Assembly: GCA_034669505.1 (NCBI GenBank)
Contig: JAXDNJ010000023.1
Location: 1-64,000 of the forward strand
Origin: JAFASC01 sp034669505
Lineage (GTDB): Bacteria > Pseudomonadota > Alphaproteobacteria > Rhizobiales > Beijerinckiaceae
Length of the DNA stretch: 64,000 nucleotides
Reading direction: 5' to 3'
The notes under the pieces are model-generated. The model was not told the origin of the DNA. It searched no databases and saw only the letters and a program-made list of their open reading frames with translations. Every line of letters begins with the position of its first letter. The first letter of the stretch is position 1. Shown in pieces: positions 42,306 through 50,100 of this stretch. A program made the position numbers and the translations under genes.

Positions 42306-43349
42306 CTAGCGCGAGTGAACGAGCCGCCATAGCCAGTCGTGCCAACGACGCGACCAAGCTTCCGAGCCATGCGGCTCCGCCACAGCTGCATCTGTTCTTT
42401 CTTTGACGGCCTTGAGCACCGTTCCGGTCGCCAGCTCGAATTGCTTGTCAGACGAGAGCTCACTGGCGAAAGGTTGCGCGAGGAGCGGCTCCGGCGGGAC
42501 CATCAGCTCCCGCACTTTCATGTCGATGAAAGCGCCGCGCGTCGGCTCACCGAGGCCCTCGCTCCAGCTCTTGACGATCCATGACAGCGCCCAGAGCGGA
42601 TGCAGCGCGGGCGGGACGCTGACGCTGTCGACGCGGAGGAGATCCTCGAAAAGACGGCGCGCGCCTTGTGGTGTCGCGTTGAAATAATGATGCGGGAAGC
42701 CGTGCAAAGGCTGCAGAAAGGGAATGCAGCAATAGAGTTCGCCGCCCCGTTTCAAAACGCGCGCGATCTCGGCGGCGCAGCGGAAGGGATCGCGGACATG
42801 TTCCAGAACCGCGATCGAGAACACGGCATCGAACGTGTTGCTTTCGAAGGGCAGATGTTCGCCGACGCCAATAATATCAGTCGAATCGTAGCCGACGATC
42901 TCGTAATTCACGACGTTTTCGAAATAGACATCCCTACGCCCGGCGCCGCAATCAAGAATGAGACCGTCCTCATACTTGGCGATGAGCGCCATCATCTGTT
43001 CGTCATATGGATTTGCCGATACGTTCTCGGTCGCGGCAATCCGTGTTTCCCTACGCAGCTCTCGCGTCAGGAAATTGAGCCGACCATCCTCGATGCGCAA
43101 CGGCATGTCGACCCGAAGATGCGGCCTAAGCTTCTCGAGCTTTCTCGCTCTTGCGTCCGAGACGCAGGCGGTGAGCCGTTGACGCCTGCTTTCCTGCTTG
43201 CCGGTCTTGAGGAAATGATCCCAGGCGGAGGCGAACATGCCGGCTTTGATTGCGCGGGCGACGTCGCCGTTTTGCGCGAGATAGGCCTGCTCGTCGAAGT
43301 TCTCGAAAGTTGCCTCCGTACTCATCTGTATCGGCGAGTGGTCATTCAT
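42306..43349 (-). CDS. class I SAM-dependent methyltransferase
   Basis: This 347-residue protein has an N-terminal region of about 110 residues (TFENFDEQAYLAQNGDVARA, typical of glycan-biosynthesis proteins) followed by a class I methyltransferase domain: motif I ILDCGAGRRDVYFENVVNYE, FESNTFDAVFSIAVLEHVRD, and VLKRGGELYCCIPFLQPLHG. The FDEQAYLAQN-type N-terminus also occurs in surface-polysaccharide enzymes, so a role in modifying a cell-surface sugar is plausible. A terminator-like hairpin and a 19-codon ORF lie upstream on the same strand (43411-43537). Confidence 0.85.
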   Translation of the reverse strand: MNDHSPIQMSTEATFENFDEQAYLAQNGDVARAIKAGMFASAWDHFLKTGKQESRRQRLTACVSDARARKLEKLRPHLRVDMPLRIEDGRLNFLTRELRRETRIAATENVSANPYDEQMMALIAKYEDGLILDCGAGRRDVYFENVVNYEIVGYDSTDIIGVGEHLPFESNTFDAVFSIAVLEHVRDPFRCAAEIARVLKRGGELYCCIPFLQPLHGFPHHYFNATPQGARRLFEDLLRVDSVSVPPALHPLWALSWIVKSWSEGLGEPTRGAFIDMKVRELMVPPEPLLAQPFASELSSDKQFELATGTVLKAVKERTDAAVAEPHGSEAWSRRWHDWLWRLVHSR

Positions 43350-43410
43350 TCGAGCAAACCCGAAGCCGTTTCCAGGACATAGATCCTTCCTATACGGGAA
43401 AAGGCCTGCA

Positions 43411-43437
43411 AATAAAAAGGGCGGCCGAAGCCGCCCT
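43411..43437 (-). terminator. intrinsic terminator upstream of the methyltransferase
   Basis: The 20-base palindrome AGGGCGGCCGAAGCCGCCCT (43418-43437) is followed on the minus strand by TTTTATT (43417 to 43411). It is oriented to stop leftward transcription about 60 bases before the methyltransferase start. The same 20 bases occur at 44249-44268. There is no large gene on the minus strand for it to terminate, but a 19-codon ORF with a perfect Shine-Dalgarno lies 40 bases upstream. Confidence 0.75.
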
Positions 43438-43477
43438 CAGGAAAGTGAGATCGACGTTCTGCGCGATGGCTTGTTCG

Positions 43478-43537
43478 TCAATAGCGTTCCGCTATGGCCG
43501 CGCTACTTATCGTGACCGGGAAGGAAGAACCGCTCAT
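43478..43537 (-). CDS. 19-residue small ORF (possible leader peptide or microprotein)
   Basis: The minus-strand ORF MSGSSFPVTISSAAIAERY has a perfect GGAGG exactly eight bases upstream of its ATG. The stop is followed 40 bases later by a strong intrinsic terminator and then the methyltransferase gene. The order Shine-Dalgarno, mini-ORF, terminator, gene is what an attenuator looks like. However, the peptide is not rich in one amino acid except for five serines, and I see no alternative anti-terminator stem. It could equally be an independent microprotein gene or a degraded N-terminus. Confidence 0.4.
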   Translation of the reverse strand: MSGSSFPVTISSAAIAERY

Positions 43538-43631
43538 GGCGAGAGCCTCCGGCTACGTGCCGACAGGCTGGACAGCCTCATGGAACAGGTGCAGGATGCG
43601 AGTTGTCTATCAATAGTTGCAGGAGTCACCA

Positions 43632-44192
43632 ATGCATTTGCAAACGAAATACCCATTCGCCTTTGTTGGAAGTCTAGTCGTCGCGTGTGTGCTCGCGAAT
43701 GCGGCCGAAGCAGGATTCCTGTCGCGCCTGCTAACTCGAAGCGTCGCCGTAGGTGCCGGCTCGGCAATCGCGCGCGCGGCCCCGGGAGGTTCGAGCTCCT
43801 CCACAAAAACATATGATGAGACCACATTGAAGCTATCCCAGCTCGAGTCGTGTGTCGCGCGTGCAAAAACACTGGATGAGCAGAGTGCGCGAGTCGACGC
43901 CGAAAAGGCCCGCATGGATCGGCTGGCGGAAGATGTTAGATCTGGGAAAGACAGCGTCCAAGCGCAACGACTGAAGGTGTCGCGCACAGACTCGAAAGCA
44001 GTAGCCAACTTCAATCGCATAGTCGATGAGCAAAACGCGGCCGTCCAAACATATAACGCGGAGCTCAGGCAAGCTAAGGCAGGGGCCGATGCTTTCAACG
44101 GTTCAGTACAAAGCTATAACCAGGATTGCGCTCAGCACTATTATTACGTGGACGACATGAGCAAAGTGAAGACGAAGCTTGGCTTGAACTGA
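43632..44192 (+). CDS. hypothetical secreted coiled-coil protein
   Basis: This 186-residue protein has a signal peptide (YPFAFVGSLVVACVLANAAEA), a short Gly/Ser/Ala linker and a long alpha-helical coiled-coil region (about residues 65-165; TLDEQSARVDAEKARMDRLA, VDEQNAAVQTYNAELRQAKA). It ends with a short Tyr-rich tail, DCAQHYYYVDDM. ATG 43632 with GGAG upstream was chosen over TTG 43617. Codons have more A/T in third positions than the neighbours. It is flanked by two identical palindromes. Function unknown. Confidence 0.7.
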   Translation: MHLQTKYPFAFVGSLVVACVLANAAEAGFLSRLLTRSVAVGAGSAIARAAPGGSSSSTKTYDETTLKLSQLESCVARAKTLDEQSARVDAEKARMDRLAEDVRSGKDSVQAQRLKVSRTDSKAVANFNRIVDEQNAAVQTYNAELRQAKAGADAFNGSVQSYNQDCAQHYYYVDDMSKVKTKLGLN

Positions 44193-44246
44193 TTCTGATG
44201 TGGCTGCTGACGATCGTCGCTGATTGAGGTAAACACTAGGAAACAC

Positions 44247-44270
44247 AAAGGGCGGCCGAAGCCGCCCTTT
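44247..44270. terminator. bidirectional intrinsic terminator
   Basis: AAAGGGCGGC (44247-44256), loop CGAA, GCCGCCCTTT (44261-44270). The A-run on the left and T-run on the right let it work on both strands. It sits between the rightward coiled-coil gene and the leftward glnA, exactly where a shared terminator is expected. Confidence 0.85.
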
Positions 44271-44293
44271 GATCTTCGTCCCGGCAACCTGCC

Positions 44294-45703
44294 TCAGCAG
44301 GAATAATACATGTCGAACTCGACCGGGTGCGGCGTCATTTCGAAGCGCATCACTTCGGTCATCTTCAGTTCGATATAGCTGTCGATGAAGTCGTCGCTGA
44401 ACACGCCGCCCGACTTCAGGAAGGTACGGTCCTTGTCGAGATTCGACAAAGCCTCGCGTAGCGAGCCGCAGACCGTCGGGATCTTCTTCAGCTCCTTCGG
44501 CGGCAGATCGTAGAGATCCTTGTCCATCGCCTGGCCCGGGTCGATCTTGTTGGTGATGCCATCGAGGCCGGCCATCAGCATCGCCGCGAAGGCGAGATAG
44601 GGGTTCGCCGCCGGATCGGGGAACCGCACCTCGACGCGCTTTGCCTTCGGGTTCGACGTGTACGGGATACGGCAGGAGGCCGAGCGGTTGCGCGCGGAAT
44701 AAGCGAGCAGCACCGGCGCTTCGTAACCCGGCACGAGCCGTTTGTAGCTGTTGGTCGAGGGGTTGGTGAACGCGTTCAGCGCCTTGGCGTGGCGGATGAT
44801 GCCGCCGATATACCAAAGGCACTCATCCGACAGATCGGAGTACTTGTTGCCGGCGAAAACCGGCTTGCCGCCCTTCCAGATCGACTGATGGACATGCATG
44901 CCCGAGCCGTTGTCGCCGAAGACCGGCTTCGGCATGAAGGTCGCGGTCTTGCCGTAGCTCTGCGCCACCTGATGGATGCAGTATTTGTAGATCTGCAAAT
45001 GGTCCGCCATCGTCGTCAGCGGACCGAACTTCAGGCCGAGTTCGTGCTGCGCCGAGGCGACCTCATGGTGATGCTTCTCGACCTTGGCGCCCATCGAAGC
45101 CATCGCCGCGAGCATTTCGCCGCGCATGTCCTGCGCCGAATCCTGCGGCGGAACCGGGAAGTAGCCGCCCTTGGTGCGGATGCGGTGACCGAGATTGCCG
45201 CCCTCGTATGAGGTATCCATATTGGATGGCAATTCCATAGAGTCGAGCGTGAAGCTCGTATTGTACGGCTCCGCGGCGAAGCGCACGTCGTCGAACACGA
45301 AGAACTCGGCTTCCGGACCGAAATAAACGGTGTCGCCGATCCCTAGCGAATTCGCGTAGGCCTCTGCCTTCTTGGCGATGCCGCGCGGATCGCGGCCATA
45401 AGGTTCGCCCGTCGTTGGTTCGAGAACGTCGCAGACGATGACCATGGTCGCGGCCGCGAAGAACGGGTCCATGCAGGCCGAGGTCGGATCCGGCATCAGC
45501 GTCATGTCGGACTCGTTGATCGCTTTCCATCCAGCGATCGAGGAGCCGTCGAACATCAGGCCTTCAGCGAAGGCATCCTCGTCGATGAGCGAGATGTCGA
45601 ACGTGACGTGCTGCCATTTGCCGCGCGGATCCGTGAAACGGAGATCGACATATTTGACGTCATTATCCTTGATCGCCTTGAGAACATCCTTGGCGGTCTG
45701 CAT
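44294..45703 (-). CDS. glnA: glutamine synthetase type I
   Basis: GlnA makes glutamine from glutamate, ammonia and ATP and is the main route of ammonium assimilation. The 469-residue length is standard for GSI-beta. Metal and substrate motifs visible are MFDGSSIAGWKAINESDMTL, GPEAEFFVFDDV, EVASAQHELGLKFG, GMHVHQSIWKGGKPVFAGNK and NPSTNSYKRLVPGYEAPVLL. The adenylylation tyrosine lies in DLYDLPPKE, so activity should be controlled by GlnE. The start at 45703 is the conserved MQTAKDVLKAIKDNDVKYVD. It is the second gene of glnB-glnA, 55 bases after glnB. Confidence 0.97.
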   Translation of the reverse strand: MQTAKDVLKAIKDNDVKYVDLRFTDPRGKWQHVTFDISLIDEDAFAEGLMFDGSSIAGWKAINESDMTLMPDPTSACMDPFFAAATMVIVCDVLEPTTGEPYGRDPRGIAKKAEAYANSLGIGDTVYFGPEAEFFVFDDVRFAAEPYNTSFTLDSMELPSNMDTSYEGGNLGHRIRTKGGYFPVPPQDSAQDMRGEMLAAMASMGAKVEKHHHEVASAQHELGLKFGPLTTMADHLQIYKYCIHQVAQSYGKTATFMPKPVFGDNGSGMHVHQSIWKGGKPVFAGNKYSDLSDECLWYIGGIIRHAKALNAFTNPSTNSYKRLVPGYEAPVLLAYSARNRSASCRIPYTSNPKAKRVEVRFPDPAANPYLAFAAMLMAGLDGITNKIDPGQAMDKDLYDLPPKELKKIPTVCGSLREALSNLDKDRTFLKSGGVFSDDFIDSYIELKMTEVMRFEMTPHPVEFDMYYSC

Positions 45704-45758
45704 GTCACAGCCTTTCCCTGGTCGAGCTTCGATGTGAGAAGTGGGGGCGTTCTGAACG

Positions 45759-46097
45759 TCAGATCGCGTCCGTCCCGGTCTCGCCGGTGCGGATGCGGAT
45801 CGCGCCTTCGATATTTGACACAAAAATCTTGCCGTCGCCAATGCGGCCGGTCTGCGCGGCTTTGCGGATCGCGTCGACGGCGCGGTCGACGGAATCGTCT
45901 GCAAGAACGACCTCGATCTTCACTTTCGGCAGGAAGTCGACAACGTATTCGGCGCCGCGATAGAGCTCGGTATGACCCTTCTGGCGGCCGAAGCCCTTCG
46001 CCTCGGTGACGGTGATTCCTTGCAGGCCGGCGTCTTGCAGCGCTTCCTTCACTTCGTCGAGCTTGAACGGCTTGATGATGGCTTCGATCTTCTTCAT
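45759..46097 (-). CDS. glnB: nitrogen regulatory protein P-II
   Basis: GlnB senses 2-oxoglutarate and ATP/ADP and relays nitrogen status to GlnE, NtrB and others. The 112-residue protein is full length. The T-loop carries the uridylylation tyrosine Y51 (RGAEYVVDFLPKVKIE), and the B-loop region TGRIGDGKIFV is intact. MKKIEAIIKPFKLDEVKEAL is the family start. Its position directly before glnA and the sigma-54 promoter upstream identify it as GlnB rather than a GlnK, which is usually paired with amtB. Confidence 0.95.
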   Translation of the reverse strand: MKKIEAIIKPFKLDEVKEALQDAGLQGITVTEAKGFGRQKGHTELYRGAEYVVDFLPKVKIEVVLADDSVDRAVDAIRKAAQTGRIGDGKIFVSNIEGAIRIRTGETGTDAI

Positions 46098-46163
46098 TCC
46101 GCGTCAGACCCCGGCGGTGAGTTCGCCGCGTCCAAAAGCGGCATTGAATATGGTCGAGCTAAT

Positions 46164-46179
46164 AGCAGGTGGCGTGCCA
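46164..46179 (-). promoter_or_regulatory. sigma-54 promoter of glnB-glnA
   Basis: On the minus strand TGGCAC-GCCAC-CTGCT matches the -24/-12 consensus TGGCAC-N5-TTGCW in all but one defining position. It lies 67 bases upstream of the glnB start, giving a 5' leader of about 55 bases. This fits control by NtrC under nitrogen limitation, as in other alphaproteobacteria. No clear NtrC enhancer palindrome was identified between it and 46258. Confidence 0.7.
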
Positions 46180-46257
46180 TGCTTCTATGCGGAATCGCGA
46201 TTTCGCCTGCGCGACATGCCGCCATTCGGCTTATTATGCAAGCAGAACGCACGTCGG

Positions 46258-47127
46258 CTAGGCAGGAGCGCGGGCTTTTCCGGTCTCGGCCGGCAGGTCC
46301 CGGCGCCCGCCCCATTCTGTCCATGAGCCGTCATAAACGGCGACCGAGGTCTGCCCAAGAGACTCCAGCGCCAGCGCTAGGATGGCGGCAGAAAGGCCGG
46401 ACCCACAGGTCGTCGTCAGGGGCCGCCTCGTATCGACACCCGCTGCGGCGAACTTCTCGGCTAGCGCAGGTGGTGGCAGCAAGTGGCCGTCTGCGATGAT
46501 CTCCCGCCAGGGGAGGTTCATGCTCCCCGGAATGTGTCCCGGGCGTAACCCCGGGCGGGGTTCCGGTTCCTCGCCGGCGAAACGTGGCGCCGAGCGTGCA
46601 TCCACAAGCTGGCCGCGTTGTTCGACGATACGCTGCACGTCAGCCAGAGAGGCAACCGCTCCGTGATCTAGGCGCGCCGTGAAATGGCGCGGCTGACGCT
46701 GAACCCGACCCTCCTCGAGCGGGCGGCCTTCAGCCTTCCATTTCGGCAGCCCGCCTTCGAGAACCGCGATGTCCCGCATGCCGAACGCGCGCAGCGTCCA
46801 CCACACGCGCGGCGCCGAGAACAATCCTGCGCCGTCATAGACGAGAGCGCGCATGCCGTCGCCGATGCCGAGCTTGCGCATCGCGCTCGAAAACGTCACC
46901 GGGTCCGGCAGCATATGGGGCAAGGGCGTCGAGTGATCGGCGATAGCGTCGATATCGAAAAACACCGCGCCGGGAATGTGAGCCGTGAGATATTCGGCAT
47001 ACGGATCGCGCTTCTCATCCGGGAGGTACCACGAGCTGTCGATCACAACGAGACCGGGACTTGTCAGGTTGTCCGCAAGCCAGTCAGTTGTGACGAAATG
47101 CGCGTGCTTTCCTATTGGAAACGCCAT
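46258..47127 (-). CDS. sseA: 3-mercaptopyruvate/thiosulfate sulfurtransferase
   Basis: This 289-residue tandem-rhodanese enzyme transfers a sulfane sulfur to an acceptor. The active loop of the C-terminal domain is TTCGSGLSAAILAL; CGSG-type loops are typical of mercaptopyruvate sulfurtransferases, whereas thiosulfate enzymes have CRKG. Other signatures are VVIDSSWYLPDEKRDPYAEY, HIPGAVFFDIDAIADHSTPL and VDARSAPRFAGEEPEPRPGL. The start at 47127 (MAFPIGKHAHFVTTDWLADN) has GGGAGAGA upstream. It follows cysK by 27 bases, so sulfur metabolism is a shared theme. Confidence 0.9.
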   Translation of the reverse strand: MAFPIGKHAHFVTTDWLADNLTSPGLVVIDSSWYLPDEKRDPYAEYLTAHIPGAVFFDIDAIADHSTPLPHMLPDPVTFSSAMRKLGIGDGMRALVYDGAGLFSAPRVWWTLRAFGMRDIAVLEGGLPKWKAEGRPLEEGRVQRQPRHFTARLDHGAVASLADVQRIVEQRGQLVDARSAPRFAGEEPEPRPGLRPGHIPGSMNLPWREIIADGHLLPPPALAEKFAAAGVDTRRPLTTTCGSGLSAAILALALESLGQTSVAVYDGSWTEWGGRRDLPAETGKARAPA

Positions 47128-47154
47128 TCTCTCCCTCAATGTTTGTTGTGATGG

Positions 47155-48234
47155 TTACGAGTCGAGAAAACCTGGATCAATCTGTAAGCGTCGCTCCATC
47201 CAACCGGGCACCGGCAAATTCTTCGATCTCAAGAATTCCGGATTGAACAGCTTCGATGCATAGCGCGACCCGGAATCACAGAGGACCGTGACGATCGTGT
47301 GTCCCGGCCCGAGCTCACGTGCGAGACGTATCGCGCCGGCGACATTGATGGCGGAGGAGCCACCGAGCAGGAGTCCCTCGTTCTCCGCGAGCTCGAAGAG
47401 AATTGGCAGCGCCTCTTCGTCACTCACTCGATAGGCGAGATCGATCGGCGCGTCCTTCAAATTGTCGGTGACCCGGCCTTGCCCTATCCCTTCCGTGATC
47501 GAGGTCCCCGTCGCCTTGAGTTCGCCCGTTGCGTAGTAAGAATAAAGCGCGGAGCCGAGCGGGTCGGTGATCGCGATCGTCACCTTCGGATTGCGCGCCT
47601 TTAAGGCGAGGCCGACGCCCGCAAGCGTGCCGCCGGTACCGACGGAGCAGGTAAAACCGTCGATCGCGCCGCCGGTGTCCTCCCAGATTTCCGGGCCCGT
47701 CGTGGTGCGATGGCCATCGCGATTGGCGAGGTTGTCGAACTGGTTTGCCCAGATCGCGCCTTGCGGATGTTCGCGTGCGAGGCGCTCCGCAAGTCGCCCG
47801 GAAAGCTTCACATAGTTGTTGGGGTTCGCATATGGCACAGCCGGCACTTCGATGAGCTCCGCGCCTTGGAGGCGCAGCATCTGCTTTTTCTCCTCGCTCT
47901 GCGTGTCCGGGATAACGATGACGGTGCGAAAGCCAAGCGCGTTGGCAACAAGCGCAAGCCCGATGCCGGTATTGCCCGCGGTGCCCTCGACGACAAGACC
48001 GCCCGGCTTGAGCGCCCCGCGTGCGACCGCATCCTCGATGATAGCGAGACCGGCGCGATCCTTCACCGACCCGCCGGGATTGAGGAACTCGGCCTTGCCG
48101 AAAATTGTGCAGCCGGTCAGCTCGGAAGCACGCCGCAATTGGATCAGCGGCGTGCGGCCGATCGTACCGATCACGTCCTGCGCATAATGCGCCGCGGTTT
48201 CTGCGGCCTTGTCGGAGAGTCCCGAATGCATCAT
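47155..48234 (-). CDS. cysK: cysteine synthase A
   Basis: This PLP enzyme makes cysteine from O-acetylserine and sulfide, or an equivalent beta-replacement. The 359-residue protein has the PLP lysine K58 (LNPGGSVKDRAGL), the substrate loop EGTAGNTGIGLALVANALGF and the phosphate-binding GTGGT of TCSVGTGGTLAGVGLALKAR. A C-terminal extension of about 20 residues compared with short CysK forms is present (LPVPGWMERRLQIDPGFLDS). M1 at 48234 overlaps the stop of the upstream TAXI gene; M2 at 48231 is an alternative. Confidence 0.92.
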   Translation of the reverse strand: MMHSGLSDKAAETAAHYAQDVIGTIGRTPLIQLRRASELTGCTIFGKAEFLNPGGSVKDRAGLAIIEDAVARGALKPGGLVVEGTAGNTGIGLALVANALGFRTVIVIPDTQSEEKKQMLRLQGAELIEVPAVPYANPNNYVKLSGRLAERLAREHPQGAIWANQFDNLANRDGHRTTTGPEIWEDTGGAIDGFTCSVGTGGTLAGVGLALKARNPKVTIAITDPLGSALYSYYATGELKATGTSITEGIGQGRVTDNLKDAPIDLAYRVSDEEALPILFELAENEGLLLGGSSAINVAGAIRLARELGPGHTIVTVLCDSGSRYASKLFNPEFLRSKNLPVPGWMERRLQIDPGFLDS

Positions 48235-49667
48235 GCTTCACGAACGTGCGAAATCGCGGGGACGCCGTCGGCAATACGCTGGCGCCGGGCCATGATGGCG
48301 GAATGCGCACGTTCATAGGCGAGGCGGAACCCGTCGAGACCGCGCGTCGATACGTTGCCGTGTTTCAATCCGATCAGAACTTGCCGCAGCACGATGTCGA
48401 GTTCCTTTTCGGCCTCGTCGAGTTCAAGATTTGTCGTGGCATTAGTGACGCTGTCGGTAATCGCCAAAACCTGGTCTGTGTATTCGCTGGGTTCAAGGGG
48501 CTTGACGCGCGTAACAGACGTGTAGATCGCGGCGCTGATCGAGCCGAGAACGCCGGCCACCGATGTTCCAATGTAGAATAGATCGCTGTAGCGGTCGAGA
48601 AAACTCTTGACCTCATTGTCGGTATATTCCGCCACACCTTTGTGCGCGACGATATAGGCGTCTTTATTGGTATCCGGCGGCTCGATCCGCGTCGCGAACG
48701 TGTTCCCGACCGCAAGCGCGTTCTTGTTCTCGAGCAGGATGCCGGCGAGTTCCGCAACGATCGTATCGGAGAGGCGCCGGCGAACGGTCATGATTTCCTG
48801 CACGCCTGCTGTCTCGAGATCATCGTCCGGGATTTTCGGGCCCCCTGAAAGAAGGCCCGCTTCCACCGTCTCCGTTGTCAGCCCGGCAATCTTGCGCTCG
48901 AGCGCCTTGCTGCCTTCGATCGCTTTCACCTCGACCTTCGTCTGCCGGTCGAAGCGCTTCGTGCCGGCGAGCGCCGAGAACGAGGCGAACACGATCGCGG
49001 CCTGAAACTGATCGCGCGAGAAGAGCGTTTCGATCGCAGTATCTGCCGGCATCGCCTGGAGGGGGACGCGCTCGGCATCAATCTGCGAAGCGGTCAGGAC
49101 GGACCGGAACAGCGCATCGGCGCCCGGCTCGGATGTGAGGAGCGCAACCTTCTTGCCCCGCAGATCGCCGAGGCTGGCGATTTTGCTGCCTTTCGGGAGC
49201 ACCATGAGAAAAGCGAAGTGCTCGATAAGAGCAAGCGCGCGGGCTGAACTCGGGACTTTCTGATCGGTGCGCACGAAGCCGAGATCCGCGTCGCCGCGCG
49301 TAAACCGCGCCGTCGCCGCGGCAGTGCTGTCGTCGGGGATGATCTTCAGCTTCAGATCGGTACTGTTTGCCGCGACGATGTCCACAAGCTTTTCGGCGAA
49401 CCTGTATTCGACCGCCCCAGGCGGGCCTGCGGCGATCCTGAGCGGACGCACCGCATGCAGCCAATAGCGCAGCCCGACGACGATCAGGATCGTGAGGACG
49501 AGCGTTCCCAAAAGGAAAAGCAGCTTCTGCCGTCGATTTTTGGCTCTGACACCGCCTAGTGGCACAAGGTCTTCTTGTTCTTGCGCCGGTTCGCTCGGGT
49601 CTCTGCCTGGGCGAGGCAACGATATCTTGCCGTCGGAGGCCATATCGGCGTGCGACCTTGAGTTCAT
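48231..49667 (-). CDS. TAXI-family solute-binding protein with C-terminal extension
   Basis: The N-terminal part has one membrane segment (LLFLLGTLVLTILIVVGLRY), then a TAXI/NMT1-like binding domain (LRIAAGPPGAVEYRFAEKLV, DLGFVRTDQKVPSSARALAL, DLRGKKVALLTSEPGADALF). After residue 380 comes a second hydrophobic stretch (DLFYIGTSVAGVLGSISAAI) and a helical cytoplasmic-looking tail. Usually TAXI proteins serve TRAP transporters with a fused DctQM permease, but no permease is nearby. The protein is anchored twice and may be a sensor rather than a transporter subunit. It overlaps cysK by 4 bases and is probably co-transcribed. Confidence 0.75.
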   Translation of the reverse strand: MNSRSHADMASDGKISLPRPGRDPSEPAQEQEDLVPLGGVRAKNRRQKLLFLLGTLVLTILIVVGLRYWLHAVRPLRIAAGPPGAVEYRFAEKLVDIVAANSTDLKLKIIPDDSTAAATARFTRGDADLGFVRTDQKVPSSARALALIEHFAFLMVLPKGSKIASLGDLRGKKVALLTSEPGADALFRSVLTASQIDAERVPLQAMPADTAIETLFSRDQFQAAIVFASFSALAGTKRFDRQTKVEVKAIEGSKALERKIAGLTTETVEAGLLSGGPKIPDDDLETAGVQEIMTVRRRLSDTIVAELAGILLENKNALAVGNTFATRIEPPDTNKDAYIVAHKGVAEYTDNEVKSFLDRYSDLFYIGTSVAGVLGSISAAIYTSVTRVKPLEPSEYTDQVLAITDSVTNATTNLELDEAEKELDIVLRQVLIGLKHGNVSTRGLDGFRLAYERAHSAIMARRQRIADGVPAISHVREA

Positions 49668-49795
49668 CTTGCCTGACTTGGTTCCCCTGCAAGAGCTCTG
49701 TCAAGCCCGAACGGTTCCGCTGGAGCGAGGCTCAAGGCATTGCCAACCCGAGTGCAGGGTGGTCTTTTCTGTCGCTCGCGGGACCCGGAGAGACG

Positions 49796-50092
49796 ATGGC
49801 GAAAACAATAATTGCAGCCGCTGTGGGCCTCTGGCTCGCCTCTCTTCTGCCGATGGGGACCGCCGGCGCGCAACAGCAAGGCCCGATCGGACACCGGCAA
49901 CCCGCCGCTTCCGAGGTGCCGGCCAATGATTCGGTGCGCGGCGATTCCGGTCTTGCCGGCGCCCCCACTGTTGCCGCCGCCCCCGCTCTCGCAGGTCACA
50001 GGCCGAAGAAGCGCTCGCGCTCGCGTCGCGTGCAAAGCAACGTCGACGTCATCATGAAGACGCCGAACATCTGCTCGAACTGCAATCAATAG
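49796..50092 (+). CDS. small secreted hypothetical protein
   Basis: This 98-residue protein starts with a signal peptide (MAKTIIAAAVGLWLASLLPM then GTAGA). A Pro/Ala/Gly-rich middle and a strongly basic stretch (GHRPKKRSRSRRVQS) follow, and it ends NVDVIMKTPNICSNCNQ with a CxxC. The ATG at 49796 has GGAGAG just upstream. I do not recognise a family. The CxxC in a secreted protein could bind metal or form a disulfide. It runs convergent with metC, ending 9 bases before it. Confidence 0.6.
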   Translation: MAKTIIAAAVGLWLASLLPMGTAGAQQQGPIGHRQPAASEVPANDSVRGDSGLAGAPTVAAAPALAGHRPKKRSRSRRVQSNVDVIMKTPNICSNCNQ

Positions 50093-50100
50093 CCGCCCGT

